A DNA stretch of 16,279 nucleotides from Helicobacteraceae bacterium (GTDB lineage: Bacteria > Campylobacterota > Campylobacteria > Campylobacterales > Sulfurimonadaceae): NCBI GenBank assembly GCA_027057185.1, contig JALUJE010000011.1, forward strand, positions 1 to 16,279, written 5' to 3'. Below, one piece after another: positions 7,233 through 16,100 of the stretch. The position numbers and the translations under genes are program-made. The notes beneath the pieces are model-generated. The model had not been told where the DNA came from and did no database searches. It saw only the letters and a list, made by a program, of their open reading frames with translations. Numbering within the stretch: position 1 is the stretch's first letter; every line of letters begins with the position of its first letter.

Positions 7233-8163
7233 AGAAGTCGTCAAGAACCTTGCGAAAGCTCACCGGGTCGCTGATAGTATTGACATCATTACGTAGTGCT
7301 GAAGCTCCCCGATACCCTCCTTTTGAGTACGTATGGACATGTTTTCGAAACATGGGTACCCCGTGAGTACCATAAAAGGCAATCATCTTATCAAAATGTT
7401 CCATAATAATTTCATGTTTCAATGCCGCATCTACATAAGCCTCACCACTTTTGAGCTGATGAAAAATCCATGGGTTTCCAACGGCACCACGCCCGATCAT
7501 TACCCCATCGGCCTGGGTATGTTCCAATACCCATTGTGCCTTGTCAAACGAATCAATATCACCGTTGGCAATAACGGGAATGGAGAGTATGGCTTTCATT
7601 TCAGCAATAGCATCGTAATCGACTGCCGCTTTAAACTTTCCGGCACGGGTACGCCCATGTACGGCAATAAAGTCAGCACCGCTCGCCTCAACTATTTTGG
7701 CAATTTCTAAATGGTTTTTTTCTTCAAAACCCAAACGTACTTTCACGCTCGTAAGGGGTTTATTGGAATGCGTTTTGAGCGTTTCAATCAGCCGACCCAT
7801 ATGCGATAAGTCACGAAGCAGTGAACTACCTGAACCATGACCGACCACTTTGGGAACCGGACAACCACAATTAAAATCAATAATATCAATCCCTTCTTGT
7901 GTATTCAAAAAATGCACTGCCTCTTTCAGCACTCCTACATCTGCCGCTGCCAACTGAACGGAGTACGGCTCTTCATTGGGACTCTTTTTCAGCATATGCA
8001 GCGTTTTCTGGGAATGATGTGCCAGCGCATTGGCACTGATCATTTCACTCACTGTCAAATCAGCACCAAATTTTTTCACAACACTACGAAACGGCAAATC
8101 GGTAAATCCTGCCAGCGGTGCTAGTACATAAATAGGTTTACCGGTAAATACATTATCTAACAT
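7201..8163 (-). CDS. dusB: tRNA-dihydrouridine synthase, DusB-like
   Basis: Dus enzymes use FMN and NADPH to reduce uridine to dihydrouridine in tRNA. This 320-residue protein has the expected order of parts: LAPLAGFTDLPFR at about 14-26, DFNCGCPVPKV at 97-106 with catalytic Cys101, KVRLGFEE at 141-148, AVHGRTRAGKF at 167-177, IPVIANGDI at 195-203 and GVMIGRGAVGNPWIF at 220-234. These form the FMN TIM barrel. MFRKHVHTYSKGGYRGA begins the helical C-terminal domain, as in DusB. Length is normal. It is last in the accD-to-dus run, but a terminator lies before it. A weak TACACT box at 8191-8196 (minus strand) could be its own promoter. Its last 32 bp overlap the end of fliO on the opposite strand. 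Confidence 0.92.
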   Translation of the reverse strand: MLDNVFTGKPIYVLAPLAGFTDLPFRSVVKKFGADLTVSEMISANALAHHSQKTLHMLKKSPNEEPYSVQLAAADVGVLKEAVHFLNTQEGIDIIDFNCGCPVPKVVGHGSGSSLLRDLSHMGRLIETLKTHSNKPLTSVKVRLGFEEKNHLEIAKIVEASGADFIAVHGRTRAGKFKAAVDYDAIAEMKAILSIPVIANGDIDSFDKAQWVLEHTQADGVMIGRGAVGNPWIFHQLKSGEAYVDAALKHEIIMEHFDKMIAFYGTHGVPMFRKHVHTYSKGGYRGASALRNDVNTISDPVSFRKVLDDFFNPASDLNRQ

Positions 8164-8199
8164 ACGTTCTCAATACTCTGTTTTTTTGGAAGTGTAGCG

Positions 8200-8235
8200 A
8201 AAAAGTACTAAGAGAGTATCTATTGCATCTCTTAG
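8200..8235 (-). terminator. Rho-independent terminator after the two-TM protein gene
   Basis: On the minus strand a perfect 8-bp stem, CTAAGAGA and TCTCTTAG, surrounds a 12-nt loop; a G-T pair can extend it. It is followed by TAC and a T5 run. It sits just after the stop at 8249 and before dus. Little T follows in the plus direction, so it should act on the minus strand only. Confidence 0.7.
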
Positions 8236-8248
8236 CAAAAAAAGGACA

Positions 8249-9262
8249 TTAAACAAACAGTTTAATATCGAAGTGCTTATTTGCCTCTTTTAAAGCGCGG
8301 TAGGCTTTGAATTTTAAGAAATCATCGGCTTGAGAGTTATCTAACATCTCATTGGCAAGATCAATCATCTCGACATCATAAAGTGTATAGATATATGCCG
8401 AGAGTGCCCTAGTGTCTTTTTCAGAAAGTTTTTCAAAAAGTTTAATGCGCTGGTCGGGAATCATATTGTTTGCCAAAATGGCAGAGATGTCAATATAATT
8501 TTTTTCATTCAACTCCATACTGTCCATGAGTTCAATAAGCTGTTCATTCGAAATATCAAGCGCATTTTTATCGGCATTGATACGCCCAATAATACTGCAA
8601 AGCGCCTTAATATCCATATGTTCTTTGTATTTCATAAGTGTATCAAGTTTTGCGGTAGCAATGAGATCATTGTAGGCCACTTTCTGATGTTCAGGCGTAT
8701 ATCGTTTCGAGTCATTGAGAATACTCTCGGCAGATACATCACCTTTTCGGTAGCGATTAAACTGATTTTGTACGAATAAGGGATTGGTCGGCAACAGATG
8801 ATACTTGCCCAGATCCACTACATTTCCGGCCTGAAGTTCACGAAGTGTCTCTAATGTCTTGTCGATTTTTTCACTGCCTGACACATACAACTTCTCCGGC
8901 GGTACAATCTTACTACCGCCTAAAACGGTTCCTAAAAGTTTATAGCGCTCTGTTTTATAATCCGGCTTATTGTTTGCTTTACCCAAAAATGCATCCGCTA
9001 TGGAAGCGATCAGTTTCTCATAATCTTTTTTATAGGCACGAAGCTTTAGACTACCCAACATACCGTGAAACATCATATGCAGCAGCGTCGCTATGAACAG
9101 TATTAACATTGGAAGAACTACCCATAATGCTATCGGCATTGGAGGAAGGTGAATACCAAAGAAATCAATACTTGTTACATCCTGAGATACGTATGAGTAA
9201 ACATACCAACCTACCAGAACCATCAAAATTAATGCAGCGACAAAATAACGTTTAATTTGCAT
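8249..9262 (-). CDS. Conserved two-TM inner-membrane protein of unknown function
   Basis: I do not recognise a characterised function. The 337-residue protein has two membrane helices at about residues 7-25 and 43-67, separated by a short proline-rich periplasmic loop (FGIHLPPMP). This layout recalls LapA-type N-termini. A long, mostly helical, charged cytoplasmic part of about 270 residues follows, with no catalytic motif I can name. ATG 9262 is preferred because AAGGAG lies 6 nt before it. A GTG at 9265 is in frame but only 3 nt from that site. It sits between dksA-like and dus, the same place as a membrane-protein gene in C. jejuni as I remember it, so it is likely a conserved part of this cluster in the phylum. 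Confidence 0.8.
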   Translation of the reverse strand: MQIKRYFVAALILMVLVGWYVYSYVSQDVTSIDFFGIHLPPMPIALWVVLPMLILFIATLLHMMFHGMLGSLKLRAYKKDYEKLIASIADAFLGKANNKPDYKTERYKLLGTVLGGSKIVPPEKLYVSGSEKIDKTLETLRELQAGNVVDLGKYHLLPTNPLFVQNQFNRYRKGDVSAESILNDSKRYTPEHQKVAYNDLIATAKLDTLMKYKEHMDIKALCSIIGRINADKNALDISNEQLIELMDSMELNEKNYIDISAILANNMIPDQRIKLFEKLSEKDTRALSAYIYTLYDVEMIDLANEMLDNSQADDFLKFKAYRALKEANKHFDIKLFV

Positions 9263-9277
9263 CACTCTCTCCTTTAT

Positions 9278-9631
9278 TTACCCCTGATTTTTTTCTGCAA
9301 TCTCTCGACAATCAATACAATATTTTGCGTGTGCTTTAACTTTGAGGCGTTGAAAACCAATTTCTTCCTCGCACATTATACATATTCCATACTCGCCATT
9401 TTTTATTTTAGCTAAAGCCAGCTCTATCTCTGCTAATTCTGTCTCCTGCTGCTCACCAATTGCACTCTCTACAAGATTATTGTTACTAACAGAAGCATAA
9501 TCGCCCTCGTCATTGAGCTCACAAGAACGCAGCTGAGCAATCTCCTCTTTAACACCATTAATGTTTTTAATAATCTGATCGCGCCTGTCTTTTAGTATGG
9601 CTTCAAAATACTCTAATTCATTCTCTCTCAC
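9278..9631 (-). CDS. dksA: DksA/TraR-family zinc-finger transcription regulator
   Basis: DksA-type proteins bind the secondary channel of RNA polymerase and, with ppGpp, adjust rRNA and biosynthetic promoters during starvation. This 117-residue protein is shorter than E. coli DksA (151) and closer to the Campylobacter DksA-like form. A coiled coil (about 1-35 and 55-78) carries DEGDYAS at the tip, residues 41-47, matching the acidic DxxDxA motif used for activity. The C4 zinc finger is complete: C84 and C87 in GICIMCEEEI, and C105 and C108 in YCIDCRE. The start is a GTG with AAGGAG 5 nt upstream; no better in-frame start is seen. It lies 9 nt after rlmH and 15 nt before the membrane-protein gene, clearly one operon. 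Confidence 0.9.
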   Translation of the reverse strand: MRENELEYFEAILKDRRDQIIKNINGVKEEIAQLRSCELNDEGDYASVSNNNLVESAIGEQQETELAEIELALAKIKNGEYGICIMCEEEIGFQRLKVKAHAKYCIDCREIAEKNQG

Positions 9632-9640
9632 CGAGTCTCC

Positions 9641-10099
9641 TTATTTATGGTAGGGGTGATTGTTTAGCAGGGTAAATCCACGATAAATTTGCTCCAGTAC
9701 AACGACTTTAGCAATTTTGTGACTCATGGTCAATTTACCCAAGCTGATAACTTTGTCACATCGATTGACAAAAATATCTTCAAATCCGTATGCACCGCCT
9801 AAAAAAAAATTCACCGCCATTCTATCACTTAATAGCTTACTAAATTCAAAACTATCAATTATTTTTCCATCAGGATGCAACGCAATAGAATAACTACCCG
9901 TTAAATATGACGAAAAAACATTGGTATAAGCCGACTGTGTGGCACTTTGAGAGATGGTGTGTGCTTTTGTAACTTCTTTGGGAAAAAGTTCAATATCTTC
10001 AATGGTTGCAAATTTTGAAATCATCTTTTTCAGCTCATTATTGAGCGGTTCATAAAGTGAGCGCTCTTTTTTGGCAATGGAATAGAGATTAATCTTCAT
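9641..10099 (-). CDS. rlmH: 23S rRNA (pseudouridine1915-N3)-methyltransferase RlmH
   Basis: RlmH methylates pseudouridine 1915 in helix 69 of 23S rRNA on assembled 70S ribosomes, using S-adenosylmethionine. This 152-residue protein has the normal length (about 155) and the SPOUT knot signature: FFLGGAYGFEDIF at about 98-110, SLGKLTMSHKIAKVVVLEQIYR at about 119-140 (the T-M-S-H and E-Q-I-Y-R are the most diagnostic), and the C-terminal PYHK that closes the active site. The N-terminal part is less conserved, as usual. The ATG overlaps the end of the thiE-like gene by 11 nt, suggesting coupling. No defect is seen. Confidence 0.93.
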   Translation of the reverse strand: MKINLYSIAKKERSLYEPLNNELKKMISKFATIEDIELFPKEVTKAHTISQSATQSAYTNVFSSYLTGSYSIALHPDGKIIDSFEFSKLLSDRMAVNFFLGGAYGFEDIFVNRCDKVISLGKLTMSHKIAKVVVLEQIYRGFTLLNNHPYHK

Positions 10100-10655
10100 A
10101 TAATGCGGAACCTATGACACGATACGCTACATGTTTAAAGGTATCATCAAGCCGTACACCACCGATAGCCGCGACATCATGATTGGAAAGTTCTGCCAAA
10201 GCATCCAGGCTCTCTCCCAGAACGGTGCTAACCTCTTTCGTTAACGTACTACGATATGCTCCAAGACCAATATAATTGACATCCATGGCGTTTGCTTGAA
10301 AGATCTCTTCTTGGTTGTGTGTTGAAATCCCCAACCATTTATCGCGGCCGATACGATGACGTACGATTGTGACAGCTTTGCCAATATCACGATCAAACCG
10401 CTGTAAATCTTCTTGTCCCAAATGCACGCCATCACAAAAAGGAGCCAAATCTACCGCATCATTTACAATTAATATGCCCTCCCAAGAGTGTCGTAGTGCA
10501 ATAAGGTTTTTTTTCACCGTCTCCATGTCTGAGGATTTGTTTCGATACTGAATAATCGAGGCATTATACCGGTGAGACAACTGCACAAAATCTTCTAAAG
10601 AAAGGTTCCTAGCATCAAGTGTTGCTTGGTCACATAACGCATATAACGGTATCAT
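10089..10655 (-). CDS. ThiE-like thiamine phosphate synthase family protein
   Basis: ThiE joins the pyrimidine and thiazole phosphates to make thiamine phosphate; the related TenI is an aminase or tautomerase. This 188-residue protein is slightly short for ThiE (about 205-215). Visible family parts are IIQYRNK at 34-40 (usually QLREK, here E to N), LIVNDAVDLA at 62-71, DGVHLGQEDL at 75-84, LGISTHNQEE at 108-117, DVNYIGLGAYRSTLTK at 125-140 and AAIGGV at 162-167. The R, K, N and D residues of the pyrophosphate and metal site and the TxTK loop remain, so an active ThiE is plausible, but TenI-like activity cannot be ruled out. No other thi genes are nearby. The gene starts 7 nt after accD with a weak ribosome site, so it is probably coupled to it. 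Confidence 0.75.
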   Translation of the reverse strand: MIPLYALCDQATLDARNLSLEDFVQLSHRYNASIIQYRNKSSDMETVKKNLIALRHSWEGILIVNDAVDLAPFCDGVHLGQEDLQRFDRDIGKAVTIVRHRIGRDKWLGISTHNQEEIFQANAMDVNYIGLGAYRSTLTKEVSTVLGESLDALAELSNHDVAAIGGVRLDDTFKHVAYRVIGSALYED

Positions 10656-10662
10656 CGCCGAC

Positions 10663-11502
10663 TTAATTATTCATAAATATTTTCAATAGATCGGCCAATG
10701 TATCTTTCATTTTGTTTCGATCAACGATCATATCAATCGAACCCTTTTCAAGCAAAAATTCCGCTCGCTGAAATCCATCGGGAAGATCCGATCCAATAGT
10801 CTGCTGAATCACACGGGCACCGGCAAAACCGATTAATGCACCGGGTTCGGCAATAATGATGTCACCCAGAGTGGCAAAGGAGGCACTCACTCCTCCCATC
10901 GTCGGGTCAGTCAGGAGCGAAATATAAGGAAGTCTATGTTCAGCCAAACGTGCCAGTGCTGCCGAGGTTTTACTCATCTGCATTAGCGAGTACGTACTCT
11001 CTTGCATACGAGCACCGCCACTAGCACTAATAATAATAAGACCGCAATGATTCTCAATGGCACGGTTCACAGCCCGTACAATCTTTTCACCCTCAACAGA
11101 ACCGAGCGATCCTCCCATAAAAGCGAAGTCAAACACTACCAACTCTACAAAAATACCATTAATAGTACAAGAGCCACTCACAACAGATGAATACCGACCG
11201 GTCTTTTTGACCCCCTCTTCAATCCGTTTGGCATAGCTTTTCTTGTCAACAAATTTCAATGGGTCAACAGGTTTCAAGCCGGCATCAAACTCTACAAAAC
11301 TGCCGTCATCGGCAATAATTGAAATACGCTCTTCTACACCGATACGAATATGATTGGAACATTTTGGACAGACATAATTCTGTTTTTCGATCTCTTTGTA
11401 GTACATCAATGCTTCACATGATTTACACTTAATCCAATGTGACGGCGCTTCATTATGATGCGGCTGATTCTTTTTTGAACTAAAAAAATCCAATAAATTC
11501 AT
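10663..11502 (-). CDS. accD: Acetyl-CoA carboxylase carboxyltransferase subunit beta
   Basis: AccD pairs with AccA to move the carboxyl group from biotin to acetyl-CoA, making malonyl-CoA for fatty acid synthesis. The 279-residue protein begins with a short basic leader, then a C4 zinc ribbon: C26 and C29 in IKCKSCEAL, C45 and C48 in YVCPKCSNH. The crotonase-type core follows, with FDFAFMGGSLGSVEGEK, IIISASGGARMQE and DPTMGGVSASFATLGD, then EPGALIGFAGARVIQQT. Length is close to E. coli (304). The ATG has AAGGGG at good spacing. It is the first gene of the minus-strand run that continues through thiE-like, rlmH, dksA-like and the two-TM protein. accA is not in this window. Confidence 0.96.
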   Translation of the reverse strand: MNLLDFFSSKKNQPHHNEAPSHWIKCKSCEALMYYKEIEKQNYVCPKCSNHIRIGVEERISIIADDGSFVEFDAGLKPVDPLKFVDKKSYAKRIEEGVKKTGRYSSVVSGSCTINGIFVELVVFDFAFMGGSLGSVEGEKIVRAVNRAIENHCGLIIISASGGARMQESTYSLMQMSKTSAALARLAEHRLPYISLLTDPTMGGVSASFATLGDIIIAEPGALIGFAGARVIQQTIGSDLPDGFQRAEFLLEKGSIDMIVDRNKMKDTLADLLKIFMNN

Positions 11503-11588
11503 TTAGACCCCTTAAAATTTGCAAATAGTATGGAGATTGTTCAAAAACATCTCACATTTTAGAGACAACGACAACAGTCTCATGTCTC

Positions 11589-11602
11589 AAACAGATCTGT
11601 TT
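11589..11602. repeat. 14-bp perfect palindrome in the accD leader
   Basis: AAACAGATCTGTTT is perfectly self-complementary. It begins at the downstream edge of the best accD -10 box and covers the expected transcription start, where a repressor site would be placed. A separate GAGAC/GTCTC inverted pair lies next to it (about 11560-11587). No regulator is identified. A role in RNA is also possible, since the palindrome would fall at the very 5' end of the transcript. Confidence 0.45.
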
Positions 11603-11636
11603 TTATATCATAATTACGAATTGTACCTAAAAAAAA
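11602..11636 (-). promoter_or_regulatory. Candidate promoters of the accD operon
   Basis: Two overlapping minus-strand signals are seen. TGATATAAA (11602-11610) is an extended -10 element. TTTTTTTTAGGTACAAT (11620-11636) has a T8 tract just before a TACAAT box, the pattern common in Campylobacter promoters. Either would give a leader of about 90-110 nt. The remainder of 11503-11742 holds no convincing gene; the short plus-strand reading frame there has no family resemblance. Confidence 0.45.
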
Positions 11637-11704
11637 TACAGATACAGACTTCCCAAAAGCAGAATACTCATGCGACACTGTCTCTAGTTGATACGATTAC
11701 ATGT

Positions 11705-11735
11705 AAAACAGAGTCATCATCGCTATGACACCTGT
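11705..11735 (-). terminator. Terminator of the gltBD operon
   Basis: Just after the gltD stop, the minus strand folds as ACAG-gt-GTCAT, a 7-nt loop, then ATGAC-t-CTGT, followed by TTT. The stem has 4 and 5 pairs around a small internal loop, and the T run is short, so efficiency may be moderate. Confidence 0.55.
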
Positions 11736-11742
11736 CCGCAAT

Positions 11743-13125
11743 TTATCCCAACAGTGCTGTAACAATACTGCGGGCAGCTTCACGCCCATCATAAGCAGCG
11801 GTCACCACCAGATCGGCACCGCGATAACAATCGCCTCCGGCATATATTCCTGCCGTCGTCGTCTGGTGATTGTTATCTAAAAGTATCTCACCCCACTCAT
11901 TGGTCTCAATGCCGTTTTCTGCAAGAAATGAAGGTTTCTCCGTATCGAATCCCAATGCCAGAACAACGGTATCTGCTTTCACCTGAAACTCGCTCCCCTT
12001 AAGTTCTTCCATGCGTTGACGTCCACTCTCATCCTTGGCACCCAATACCGTCTTTACCGCCTCAATAGCAACAACTCTACCCTCTTCACCGACAATCATC
12101 TCTTTAGGAGATGTAAAAAAAGCAAAATCAACCCCCTCTTCCATCGCATTCTTATACTCTTTACGGCTGCCGGGCATATTTTGCGCATCACGGCGATACA
12201 AACAGGTCACACTTTTGGCACCTTCACGCTTAGCGGTACGCAGACAGTCCATAGCAGTATCACCACCCCCAATGACCACTACATTCAAATCTTTAAAATC
12301 AAACTGTCTATCATATTCCAGATTAAAATTCTTGCGCTGAATTGCGGTCAAATATTCCATAGCAGCATACACATTGGGCGCCTGTTCTCCCGAGAGTCCC
12401 GCATATTTTCCCTTAGTAGCACCGATACCTATGAAGACAGCATCATGATTACTCGTAATCTCTTCAAAACTGATATCCTCACCGACACGGCAGTTCAGTA
12501 CCAGTTCCAAACCGGCCTCTTCAAGCAGTGCAACACGACGATTAACAATTTTTTTATCCAATTTAAAGTTGGGAATGCCATACGTTAAGAGTCCACCGGC
12601 TTTATCACTACGTTCATACATGGTTACGGCAATACCCGAACGAAGCAGATATGTCGCTGCGGAAAGTCCGGCAGGTCCCGAACCGATAACGGCTACTTTT
12701 TTATCGGTAGTAATACCCGGAAATTCCGGCTTAAGCCCTTGTTTGAACCCCTCTTCAGTAATAAAAGTCTCTACCGAACCAATCGTAATGGCGCCATGTC
12801 CGTCATTGAGTGTACAATCGCCTTCACAGAGTCGGTCATGTGGACATACTCGTCCCATCACTTCAGGAAAAGGAGAGGGTTCATTAGAGAGTTTAAAAGC
12901 AAACTCCATATCTTTCTCTGCAATGGCTTTGAGCCATTGGGGAATGTAGTTATGCAGCGGACATTTATTCAGACAAAATGGATCCCCGCACTGAATACAT
13001 CGTTCACTTTGAGTGGCAGCATTGTACGTATCAAATACTTCATAAATTTCATTGTAATCTTTGACACGTTCTACCACCAATCTTTTATTAGGATCGATTC
13101 TGCTTGTATTAATAAATTCTCTCAT
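11743..13125 (-). CDS. gltD: Glutamate synthase small (beta) subunit
   Basis: GltD oxidises NADPH on FAD and passes electrons through iron-sulfur clusters to GltB for glutamate formation. The 460-residue protein has an N-terminal cysteine-rich region for two 4Fe-4S clusters (CIQCGDPFCLNKCPLHN, then GRVCPHDRLCEGDC), an FAD-binding motif VAVIGSGPAGLSAATYL with ERSDKAGGLLTYGIP, an NADPH-binding motif VVVIGGGDTAMDCLRTAKREG, and a closing FAD contact GIYAGGDCYRGADLVVTA. Length is normal (E. coli 472). ATG 13125 is chosen because AAAGGAG lies 7 nt upstream and MREFINTSR is a typical start. An upstream in-frame ATG at 13188 lies inside gltB and would add 21 odd residues. The gap to the gltB stop is 2 nt. 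Confidence 0.96.
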   Translation of the reverse strand: MREFINTSRIDPNKRLVVERVKDYNEIYEVFDTYNAATQSERCIQCGDPFCLNKCPLHNYIPQWLKAIAEKDMEFAFKLSNEPSPFPEVMGRVCPHDRLCEGDCTLNDGHGAITIGSVETFITEEGFKQGLKPEFPGITTDKKVAVIGSGPAGLSAATYLLRSGIAVTMYERSDKAGGLLTYGIPNFKLDKKIVNRRVALLEEAGLELVLNCRVGEDISFEEITSNHDAVFIGIGATKGKYAGLSGEQAPNVYAAMEYLTAIQRKNFNLEYDRQFDFKDLNVVVIGGGDTAMDCLRTAKREGAKSVTCLYRRDAQNMPGSRKEYKNAMEEGVDFAFFTSPKEMIVGEEGRVVAIEAVKTVLGAKDESGRQRMEELKGSEFQVKADTVVLALGFDTEKPSFLAENGIETNEWGEILLDNNHQTTTAGIYAGGDCYRGADLVVTAAYDGREAARSIVTALLG

Positions 13126-13127
13126 TA

Positions 13128-16100
13128 TTAATCTCCTTTTTCCTGATTCAGAGGTAATTTTTTTAAGTTTTTCGGACGCACCAGCCAAAAATTTCTAATC
13201 TCCACACGGAACGTATCCAAAATGGATTTTGCTTTCTCGCTGCCGGTATGCGCCGCATAATCTTTAAGCAGTCGTTTGAGATAGTGTCGTGCCTCGTCAC
13301 CATCATCCGTATCGATGCGAATGGCTTCCACCAGTTCACGGTTGACATTTTCAACAAAACTATGACACTCATCATAGACAAAGGCAATACCACCGGTCAT
13401 TCCCGCACCAAAGTTAATGCCGGTTTTACCTAGAATAATGACAATACCGCCGGTCATATATTCACAGGCATTGTCTCCGGTACCTTCAACTACCGCTAAA
13501 GCACCCGAGTTACGCACTGCAAAACGTTCACCTACGGAACCCGAAACATAAAGTTTACCTCCGGTAGCACCATACAAACAGGTGTTTCCTCCGGCACTAA
13601 ATGCCTCACCCTGATGTGCCGGTGTAATAATGATTTTACCACCATGCATTCCCTTGCCAATATAGTCATTGGCAACGCCTTCAAGCGTCAGTGACACCCC
13701 GTTAATTAGAAAAGCACCCAACGCCTGACCTGCAATGCCTTTTAGTTGAATATCAATCGTATCGGGACGTAATCCGGCATCACCGTAATATTGCGCAATC
13801 TCACCACTTACACGAGCACCAAAACTTCGGTTAAGGTTGCAAATACTGCGCTTAATTCGCACCGGATGTTCTGGATGTTTGATCGCACCCATCGCTTCGG
13901 CCAATACCCCCTTTTCAAACGCATTATCGTCAAACGGTTCATTAGACTCACTCTGACAGGTATTTGTACCCGCTTCCTGATGCAAAATATTACTAAAATC
14001 AAATTTTTTAGCCTTATCGTCATCCACCACTTTTAACAATTGAGAATGACCAATCAGCTCTTCTAACGTTTTGTAGCCCATCTCTGCCATAATTGCACGA
14101 ATGTCTTCTGCTAAAAAAGTAAAAAAGTTAATCACCTGCTGCACATTACCCAAGAAATGTTCCGAACGCAATTTCTTATTTTGTGTCGCAATACCAACCG
14201 AACAACGGTTAACATGACAGATACGTAGCATTTTACAACCGACAATCGTTAATACGCCGGTACCAAATGCATAACTCTCAGCTCCTAATAACGCGGCTTT
14301 AATAACATCAAGTGCCGTCTTGAGCCCACCATCGGTCTGCAGTTCCACCAGACCCCGCAGGTTATTGGCTTTAAGTGCGTTATGTGCTTCGCTAAGTCCC
14401 AATTCCCATGGGTTCCCCGCAAATTTAATGGAAGTTAGCGGTGCCGCGCCCGTACCGCCGTCACCACCGGAAATAATAATCTTATCGGCATATGCTTTCG
14501 CTACTCCGGCGGCAATAGTACCGACACCTGCCGTCGAAACCAGTTTAACGGTAATTTTAGCTTTAGGATTCACCTGTTTCAAATCGAAAATCAGTTGTGC
14601 CAAATCTTCAATGGAGTAAATATCATGATGCGGAGGTGGTGATATAAGTGTAACACCAGGAACCGTATGGCGCAGCTTTCCAATGAGTGCCGTAACTTTA
14701 TGCCCCGGAAGCTGTCCACCTTCACCCGGTTTTGCTCCCTGGGCTACTTTAATCTGAATCTCTTCAGCTGAACGCAGATATGCCGGTGTCACCCCAAAAC
14801 GCCCTGAGGCAACCTGTTTGATTTTTGAGTTTCTATCATCTTCAAAACGTGCCGGGTCTTCACCACCCTCACCCGAATTCGATTGTGCCCCGATTTTATT
14901 CATGGCCACCGCAATGGTTTCATGAGCTTCAGGAGAGATGGAACCTAAACTCATTGCCGCACTGGCAAAACGTTTAAAAATGGCCTCTTTGGGTTCAACC
15001 TCGGAAAGCTCAATCGGTTTACGGTCGGACGCTATGTTAAAAAAGTCACGAATAAACTTCAAGCCACGTCCATTTACCAGGGTTTTAAGTTTGTCATAAT
15101 CTTTTTGTTCACCGCTTTTGACACAGGCATGAATGGCATGAATCACATCCGGACCAAAATCATGATACTCCTGTCCAACATAAAATTTATAAAAACCACC
15201 GATATTTAGCGGGAAGATACGGTTAAAGCCACTCTTTTCAAACGCCATCTTATGGTGACGTTTGAGACGGTCGTCAATATCATCATAGTCCAGTCCGGGA
15301 ATCAGTGCATGCGACTCTTCAAAACAGTCTTTTACAATATTTTCACTCAAACCGATAATATCAAACAATCCGGAATTTCGGTATGAAGCAATCGTAGAAA
15401 TACCCATTTTTGACATAATTTTCAACAACCCGCCATTAAGTGCCGTGTGAGTATTTTTCAACGCTTCATGACAACTGACATCAGCATCTTTAGACTCTTC
15501 AATCCACTTAGATACTGTTGCAAACAGCAAATGTGGGTAAATCGCACTAACACCATAACCGATCAGCAGTGCTGCCGTATGCGAATCAAGCACTTCACCC
15601 GTTACGGCAATAATGGAAACTAAATGCCGAATACCTCGCTCTTTAAGCGTCTGATTGACACGACCCGCCACCATAAGCATCGGCATGGCACAGTACTGCT
15701 CGTTAAAGTCCATATCACTCAAAATGACAATACGTATGCCACGGTCAAGCACCGCCTCGGCAATTGTATCGCACAAAGCATCCAATGAACGTTTTAGATC
15801 ATCTTTATAGAGTGTTGAAAACGTCTCATTGGCATAAAATGTAGCAAAACGCGGTGACTTTTTATCGCCAAAAGATTGCAGTACTTCTAATTTTTCACGT
15901 GTAATAATGGGAGAAATCGCTTTGAGACGATGGGCATGAGAAGGCATCTCGTCTAAAATATTGTGGACTTCTCCAAAACCGGTATTGAGACTCATGACCA
16001 CTTTCTCACGCAACGGATCTATCGGCGGGTTGGTCACTTGTGCGAACTTCTGCTTGAAGAAGTCACCGAAAGAGCGCTGTTTGTCGCTAAAAGCGGCTAA

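Noticed and set aside
11637..11700. A small RNA between gltD and accD on the minus strand
   Set aside because: A T8 tract follows, but no stable GC-containing stem precedes it and the tract fits better as a T-rich promoter element of accD.
11519..11728. A 69-codon plus-strand reading frame in the accD-gltD gap
   Set aside because: No family resemblance, no ribosome site, and it runs through the accD promoter region and gltBD terminator on the other strand; likely chance.
12016..12588. A 190-codon plus-strand reading frame opposite gltD
   Set aside because: Antisense shadow of the conserved NADPH and FAD regions of GltD.
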